From positions 20,048,232 through 20,112,231 of the forward strand of contig CM046299.1 of NCBI GenBank assembly GCA_025267735.1: a stretch of 64,000 bases of DNA. The letters are read 5' to 3'. Below, one piece after another: positions 58,221 through 64,000 of this stretch. How positions within the stretch are numbered: the first letter of the stretch is position 1; each line of letters starts with the position of its first letter. Both the position numbers and the translations under genes were made by a program. A model generated the notes under the pieces. That model was not told where the DNA came from, searched no databases, and saw nothing but the letters and a program-made list of their open reading frames with translations. The DNA is from Mactra quadrangularis (Eukaryota > Mollusca > Bivalvia > Venerida > Mactridae).

Positions 58221-58735
58221 AATTTATTCATTGACAATTTCAAGGCCTCCGACCCATGACGTCAGTGTAATTGACTGGAACAACAACATATGTATAGACA
58301 GCATGTATATTAAAGAAAACAAAAATAATAGTATTAACTATTATTTTTTAACATTAATTCATGAACAAATTTTGAAAGTTTCATGATAGTTTGCCTGTCA
58401 TAAGTTGACATAAGGTTATAAAAGTCTAAGAAGTTGGTTCCTTGATTGTACCAGTTAAATAAGTATTCTCTCCTAACATCGACATATTTATTACAATAGA
58501 AGAATGCGTGATATTCACAATCTAATAATGACATACCAAGGTTGGAAAAACAAAGATCACAAATACGTGCATTTTCAGAAATACCAAAACGACGACCTGT
58601 TTCAAATTTTAGTTTTTGATTACTTAACCTGATTCTAGACATTGATATTTTATATTTCAAGTCTATATTTAATATGAGATACTTTTCTACATCTAATAAT
58701 GATTTAAAATTACAATAATAATGACACCTACTTTC
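58221..58735 (-). mobile_element. 5'-truncated non-LTR retrotransposon, C-terminal end of ORF2
   Basis: The minus-strand frame from about 58735 to the TAA at 58334 reads YLILNIDLKYKISMSRIRLS, then LKFETGRRFGI, ARICDLC, DCEYHAFFYCNKY. The LxxETGR, C-x2-C and EYH-x4-C pattern is the C-terminal zinc-knuckle-like end of CR1/L2-type LINE proteins. About 110 bp of 3' UTR and then the pentamer tail follow. Reverse transcriptase core and endonuclease are missing. Confidence 0.75.
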
Positions 58736-58789
58736 ATTATTTATAGAAGAATGCCAATTCTGTGTACATGTATCGATAACTCTTAGTTG

Positions 58790-59225
58790 AAATTATCCAA
58801 CGTGGTCGGTTTGGTGAAAATCATAAGTGTGTTGATATGCACACCGAAAAATCAAGAAATGGCCCGAATGTCGCCACAAGAACAAGAAATTGGCATATGT
58901 CTTTTGCGAGGCGGTGCGTCACCTGCAGAGATATGATTTCTAAAAGCTATTGTTTTCTGTTAAATCAAAGCAATAAGAAATTTCCCACTTCCACTTTTTA
59001 CGCATCTACGACAAAACTGGGTTTGCATCAATAAAGAAGCATACAAGCTATGTAAGCAGACGACAGTATGGTCCTATACTGTACACATTTCCATTATCGA
59101 TCGGACATAAATATTGAAAATAAAATCCTACAATATCAAAATTAGGGCACTTAAAAGTTTCGTTAAGTATAAAAAAGCGCCGTAATTTTCTATAATTAAT
59201 TGAATTTATAAGTATAAAAGACTAT
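58790..59225. repeat. Dispersed repeat, full unit of the TCGATCGGACATAAAT family
   Basis: It shares GTTGATATGCACACCGAAAA, ACGACAAAACTGGGTTTGCA, GGTCCTATACTGTACACATT, ATCGATCGGACATAAAT and AAAAAGCGCCGTAATTTTCT with the two foldbacks at 42651-45510. It shows that the ends of those foldbacks belong to one family. Confidence 0.8.
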
Positions 59226-59249
59226 ATTACATATATCACTGCCGGTAAT

Positions 59250-60712
59250 CACGTGGTTTTGTTATGATAGCAAGTACTATAAAATGGCGAACTGGGTCAC
59301 CGGCTCAGGTAGGTTTTTTTAGAATCTTATACCGAAAACAGTTATACCTTGTAAAATCATTACGACCAAAGTACCCACGCTTACGTCCGATTTATTTCAA
59401 TACTTATTTTATTTTCCTACGTCCACTAATAAAAAAGTTATTGAGAGTATTTTATCTGAAATTTGTTTGTTCGCCGTGATACACTGTACTATATTGATAT
59501 GATTTTTGTCTATAAACCCCAAATAAATCGTCTAACTATCGCTACTACCAACAAGAAAACCTATAACATTGTTTTTTGGTTCTTGATAGGTTTAATTTCA
59601 AAAAACAAGGTCTTAATTTTGAATTTTAGACGAAACATAAAAATGATACACTGTACTATTGCAATTTTGATGATAAAGTGTACTATAAAATTCAGGTACT
59701 AACTGGCGATGATGTTAGAACATATTTTTAAAGCTCTGTTTCTTTTTTTATAAACATTAAAGAGATAATTTAAAAACATATCTTAATTATCATTAATAGT
59801 GGGGCGAAGTGTATGTATAAAATATGTATCTTCATGTATTAATAAGACATTTCTTTTCCAGATTTCAAGATTTTGTCATTGTATGTAATGACACAGTTTT
59901 ACAAGAAAAGCATAAAAGTAATGTGTAAGGCAAGTTTGATATTATTTTGAATAATCTCATAAATCATTAATTACATAACCGGTTGTTTTTATCAAACCTT
60001 CGACTTTTCATCTTACTGATATATCAAATAAAAACTTAAAATGTTTAATATGGAATCTACCGAGCTTGAGGTTGAGTTTTTGTAAATAAATCAATAGAAT
60101 CTTCAGTCACTTGCTTACGTGTTTCAGGGCCGATTTACGTTTTGTTTTTATTTCAACGTATCCAAATTTTCATTTAGAATGGGGCGAGATGTGTACGTAT
60201 GCATGATAATATTTCTGCATGTATCGATAGTCATTTCTTTTCCAGATTTCCAGATTTTGTCAGTGTACAACGCAACAGTCTACCAAGAAAAGTATATAAG
60301 GTAATTTCAAGGTATGTTTTTGTCCTTCCTTATGTTTAGTCACATATAAAGTACATAAGTAACCGACTTGACTTCATAACACATGAAAATTAAAATGTAT
60401 AATGTTGAACCGTCCGAGCTCAAGACATTTTTGTAAATAACATAATTGAGACATCAATCACTTGCTTCGGTGTCGAGAAACATTTGTTTAAGACTTGATG
60501 GGTTGAATTAATAGAATATCACTTGATTAATAGTAAATCATAAAGAGCAAGATGCCGATAAATACTTGGGAGTGAACTGTTCGAAATTAATGAAGCCATT
60601 TATCTACCTTTTCAGCATATGGGATAATTACTTCAATTTTGATGGAAATACTTGATATAATAAAAAGGAACAAATAAAAGCGGTCCTCCTTTATGCAACC
60701 TCATTAATGAGT
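59250..60712. repeat. Left arm of a large palindrome, with two internal subrepeats
   Basis: Inverse complement of 62806-64000. Examples are AAAGAGCAAGATGCCGATAA (60542) against TTATCGGCATCTTGCTCTTT (62947), and TCGCTACTACCAACAAGAAA near 59540 against the last bases of the window. Two units of roughly 370 bp lie in tandem (59790-60120 and 60180-60480). Both contain GGGGCGA, TTTCTTTTCCAGATTTC and ATTTTGTCA. The outer limit is uncertain because the partner lies off the window. Confidence 0.87.
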
Positions 60713-61154
60713 CGGTTGATGTTCATGAAAACAGAAGAGAGTGTACCATATGTTAAAATAGAGTTATTGTTTACCCAGTGTTATTTTCCCCTTGAAAGTA
60801 CCATTTATACAATGTGGCATTTAATTTAGTTTATTCATTACAGCAAATGTAATGATATAACATAACGGACATTAACCCTGATCATACCTAGTTAAAATAT
60901 ATTAGACTTTCATTATCTTAAGAAGCCACTGTATATTAAGTATAATTAAGATGATAAACATTAATATTTTGTCTAGTATCTATTGTCGTGAACATAAAGG
61001 CTAATATTTTCTTAAGCCGTATTGTATCAAGCATTCCAATAAAATGAAATTGTAACATTCTTTGCATGTTTTAACTAAATCATCGTCATTCTAAAATTAT
61101 TGTTTGGCTGATTAATTATTATTTAAAAATGTGCATTTATAATTTGTTTCCAAT

Positions 61155-61349
61155 ATGACTCATCATTTCTTTATCAGGAACCATGGTTTTGATTCAATCA
61201 AACAAGGTCGTCGTGTTGGGAGGAAAAAGATGGATATTGTGGCGACATTGAGAGCTGCTCTTCAACGATGTTCACCAGGTGTCCCCATGGAAAAGGCCAG
61301 AAGAAACGAGACAAAAAGGCTTCATTCTGATAAAATGGGCGTAACATAA
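61155..61349 (+). CDS. Small unrecognised open frame, possible terminal exon
   Basis: The frame from 61175 follows TTTCTTTATCAG, a good acceptor, and encodes a basic peptide (NHGFDSIKQGRRVGRKKMDI, then VATLRAALQRCSPGVPMEKA) ending in TAA at 61347. Base composition is richer in G+C than its surroundings. I do not recognise the protein and found no convincing upstream exon. It could be a host exon captured between the palindrome arms, or chance. Confidence 0.3.
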   Translation: MTHHFFIRNHGFDSIKQGRRVGRKKMDIVATLRAALQRCSPGVPMEKARRNETKRLHSDKMGVT

Positions 61350-62480
61350 TTAACTTTAAGTTTGTTTGAATCAAAGAGACAATATAAGAACATCATTAGT
61401 AATATTGAAATATTTGTGGCATTATCCAAATAGAATTTGAGCAATCAGGTGTTGTATGTTTTTTGTTTATTAACCAATTGTTAGCATTGATGTATGGTGT
61501 AATGCACAATTTAAGCTATTGTGAAATATAGCACCAAAGTGTCAAAATTATAAGAAGTATACAACCATTTAATTGTTCTTAAAGATCTGTCGATGTTTAT
61601 ATATTATTTCGTGAAATAATCACCACTTTAGAAATGTGGCCAAAACAAATACAAAACTTTCATAAACAAGTTTAATCAAGTAAAATTATAACAGATTTTA
61701 AGACAGCATTACAAATGTCGCAGATACTGTCGAAGAAAGATGTCTGATAGTAGATTCAGGTCGAGAATGTTGACAGCAGGTGCAGTATAAACCTACAAAT
61801 ATATGCAATGGACTATTAATAATGAATATTAAGTAATATTCAGTAGGAGATTAGTAAGAAAAAATTAATAAATATACAATAAGGTTAAGAATAATGATCT
61901 ATAATAGATATATCTGAACACTCATACATAAGGTACACACACCAATCAGAAACGGTGACTAATGACCCGGTGACACAATATAATTTTAATTCTTATAAAA
62001 GTAAATCACATAAATTATTTATTCACAACTGTGGTTATTGAATTAAACAAGATAACAAAAAGTTAACAAAAAACATAACATGCGTGTTATTTCTATTTGC
62101 ACATGAAATAGATAATCAACACAACATAATAATCAAGCTAAAAAAGTAAAGAAAAACATAAAATGAAATGTTTTTTATGAAAGAATACAACAATGGCACC
62201 ACGATGCAACTTCACAAATATGCCATGTAGACTTATAGAATATAGTATATTGGCAATTCGAACTAAACATTGTTGCTGCCGAGTAAGTATTTTATTTTAT
62301 CATTTGAAATTTTAGGCATGATTTATACTAAATAAATGAAAAAATCTTAAAAAAACTACATAGGCCTATTTATCTATAACATAATCAATTCGAATTATGC
62401 AACAAAAATATTTAAACAAATATTTGTATCGTCTCTTCTTTCGAAATAGGTTCGAGGCCACTTTGACGTCAAGCTATTGC

Positions 62481-62645
62481 CAGTAGGGAATGCTTCCCGT
62501 CCGGGAAACAAGGGAATTTCCCTTCAGTGATTCCCGATCGGGCAGCAAATGTCAAAAATCCTTCCCGATAGGGATTTTTGCTACCCGATCGGGAAGCACT
62601 GGAGGGGAATCCCCTTGTTTCCCGAACGGGAAGCATTCCTTACTG
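62481..62645. mobile_element. 165-bp GC-rich foldback MITE
   Basis: CAGTAGGGAATGCTTCCCGT at the left and CAGTAAGGAATGCTTCCCGT on the other strand at the right. The arms are about 79 bp and continue TCGGGAAACAAGGG and CCCGATCGGG, with a loop of about 6 bp. It is full of TTCCCGATCGGG words and much richer in G+C than the surrounding DNA. Confidence 0.88.
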
Positions 62646-62805
62646 CTCTCTGTCGAATCACGTAAAGTATAAATTGTATGAAAATGAAAAAAAAACTGAA
62701 CACTTACATTACCAAAATTATGAAGCGTGCAAAATTACTGATATATTGTCATTTCGGTATTATAAATATCAGAATAATGATACCATTACATTGAAAAATA
62801 TGATC

Positions 62806-64000
62806 GAGCACATAAGACAAAATGGAGGACCGTTTTTTCCTATTAAAAATTAGAAGAGTTTTCTATCAAAATTGCAGTAATTATCCCATACGATACAAGG
62901 TAAATAATTGGCTCCATTAATTTCGAACAGTTCACTCCCAAGCATTTATCGGCATCTTGCTCTTTATGGTTTACTATTAATCAAGTGATATTCTATTTAT
63001 TCAAACGATCAAGTCTTAAACAAATGTTTCTCGACACTGAAGCAAGTGAATGAAGTCTCCATTATGTTATTTACAAAAAAATGTCTAGAGCTCGGTCGCA
63101 TCAACATTATACATTTTAATTTTCAATTGATATATCAATAAGATACAACTTTGGCAAATGTGATAAAATCAAGTCGGTCACTAATGTACTTATTTGTGAC
63201 TAAACATAAAGGAAGGACAAAAACATACCTTGAAATTACCTTATATACTTTTCTTGGTAGACTGTTGCGTTGTACACTGACAAAATCTGGAAATCTGGAA
63301 AAGAAATGACTATCGATACATGCAGAAATATATCATGCATACGTACACATTTCGCCCCAATCTAAATGAAAATTTGGATACGTTGAAATAAAAACAAAAC
63401 GTAAATCGGCCCTGAAACACGTAAGCAAGTGACTGAAGATTCTATTGATTTATTTACAAAAACTCAATCTCAAGCTCGGTAGATTCCATATTAAACATTT
63501 TAAGTTTTTATTTGATATATCAGTAAGATGAAAATCGAAGGTTTGATAAAAACAACCGGTTATGTAATTAATGATTTATGAGATTATTCAAAATAATATC
63601 AAACTTGCCTTACACATTACTTTTATGCTTTTCTTGTAAAACTGTGTCATTACATACAATGACATAATCTTGAAATCTGGAAAAGAAATGTCTTATTAAT
63701 ACATAAAGATACATATTTTTATACATACACGTCGCCCCACTCTTAAAGAAAATTAAGATATGTTTTTAAATTATCTCTTCAAAGTTTATAAAAACGAAAC
63801 GGAGCTTTAAAAATTTGTTTAAACATCATCGTCAGTTAGTACCTAGAATTTTATAGTACACTTTATCATCAAAATTGCAATAGTACAGTGTATCATTTTT
63901 ATGTTTCGTCCAAAATTCAAAATTAAGACCTTGTTTTTTGAAATTAAATCTATCAAGAACCAAAAAACAATGTTATAGGTTTTCTTGTTGGTAGTAGCGA
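62806..64000. repeat. Right arm of the large palindrome (runs off the window)
   Basis: Inverse complement of 59546-60712, still pairing at base 64000, so at least 300 bp of it should lie beyond the window. Identity with the left arm looks above 90% in most blocks. Confidence 0.88.

Larger units (their letters stand above)
60713..62805. other. Spacer of the large palindrome
   Basis: About 2.1 kb with no partner in either arm. It contains an open frame at 61155-61349 and a GC-rich small palindrome at 62481-62645; the rest is AT-rich without supported features. Confidence 0.6.

Noticed and set aside
58002..58243. Three long overlapping minus-strand frames rich in SCRVV
   Set aside because: They are the translations of the pentanucleotide microsatellite in three frames and have no independent support.

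Overview
This is a piece of an AT-rich animal nuclear genome, most likely a bivalve mollusc. The evidence is intron-split genes with GT-AG junctions, several tRNA-derived SINE copies of the kind common in molluscs, many short inverted-repeat transposons (MITEs), and the family of dispersed repeat that carries runs of GGACGGACGG. The species cannot be fixed from the sequence alone.

Two host genes are recognisable, both on the minus strand and in tandem. At the left is the 5' part of a SKICH-domain autophagy-receptor gene of the TAX1BP1/CALCOCO family (six coding exons between 969 and 18960, 414 codons, running off the left edge). Next is a complete translin gene (six coding exons, 23496-42539, 225 codons). 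All exon joins keep the reading frame.

Each host gene has one giant intron inflated by one giant mobile element. Intron 2 of the TAX1BP1-like gene contains an 11,289-bp element (6455-17743). It is bounded by a perfect 10-bp target duplication, has short inverted termini that fold into hairpins, and carries two inward-facing broken genes: a RecQ-like helicase at one end and a Cys-rich zinc-finger protein at the other. Intron 1 of translin contains an 11,249-bp foldback element (30506-41754) with an 8-bp target duplication. Its 3-3.6 kb terminal inverted repeats are made of hundreds of CACTACTAAG-type subrepeats. Both introns also hold smaller insertions (a 5'-truncated non-LTR retrotransposon, hAT-like and mariner-like MITEs, a CAACGTTG-rich DNA transposon).

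Right of the translin start codon (42540-64000) I see no convincing host gene. This part is a mosaic of foldback structures: a 2.3-kb interrupted palindrome starting about 110 bp upstream of the translin ATG, a nested three-layer MITE stack at 53994-55322, and a long palindrome at about 59250-64000 whose right arm runs off the window. It also holds a 66-bp satellite (53092-53899), a pentanucleotide microsatellite attached to a LINE tail, and SINE copies.

The best candidates for something undescribed are the helicase plus zinc-finger transposon with covarying terminal hairpins, and the foldback element with (CACTACTAAG)n arms. I could not run homology searches, so superfamily assignments are inferences from termini, target duplications and motifs.
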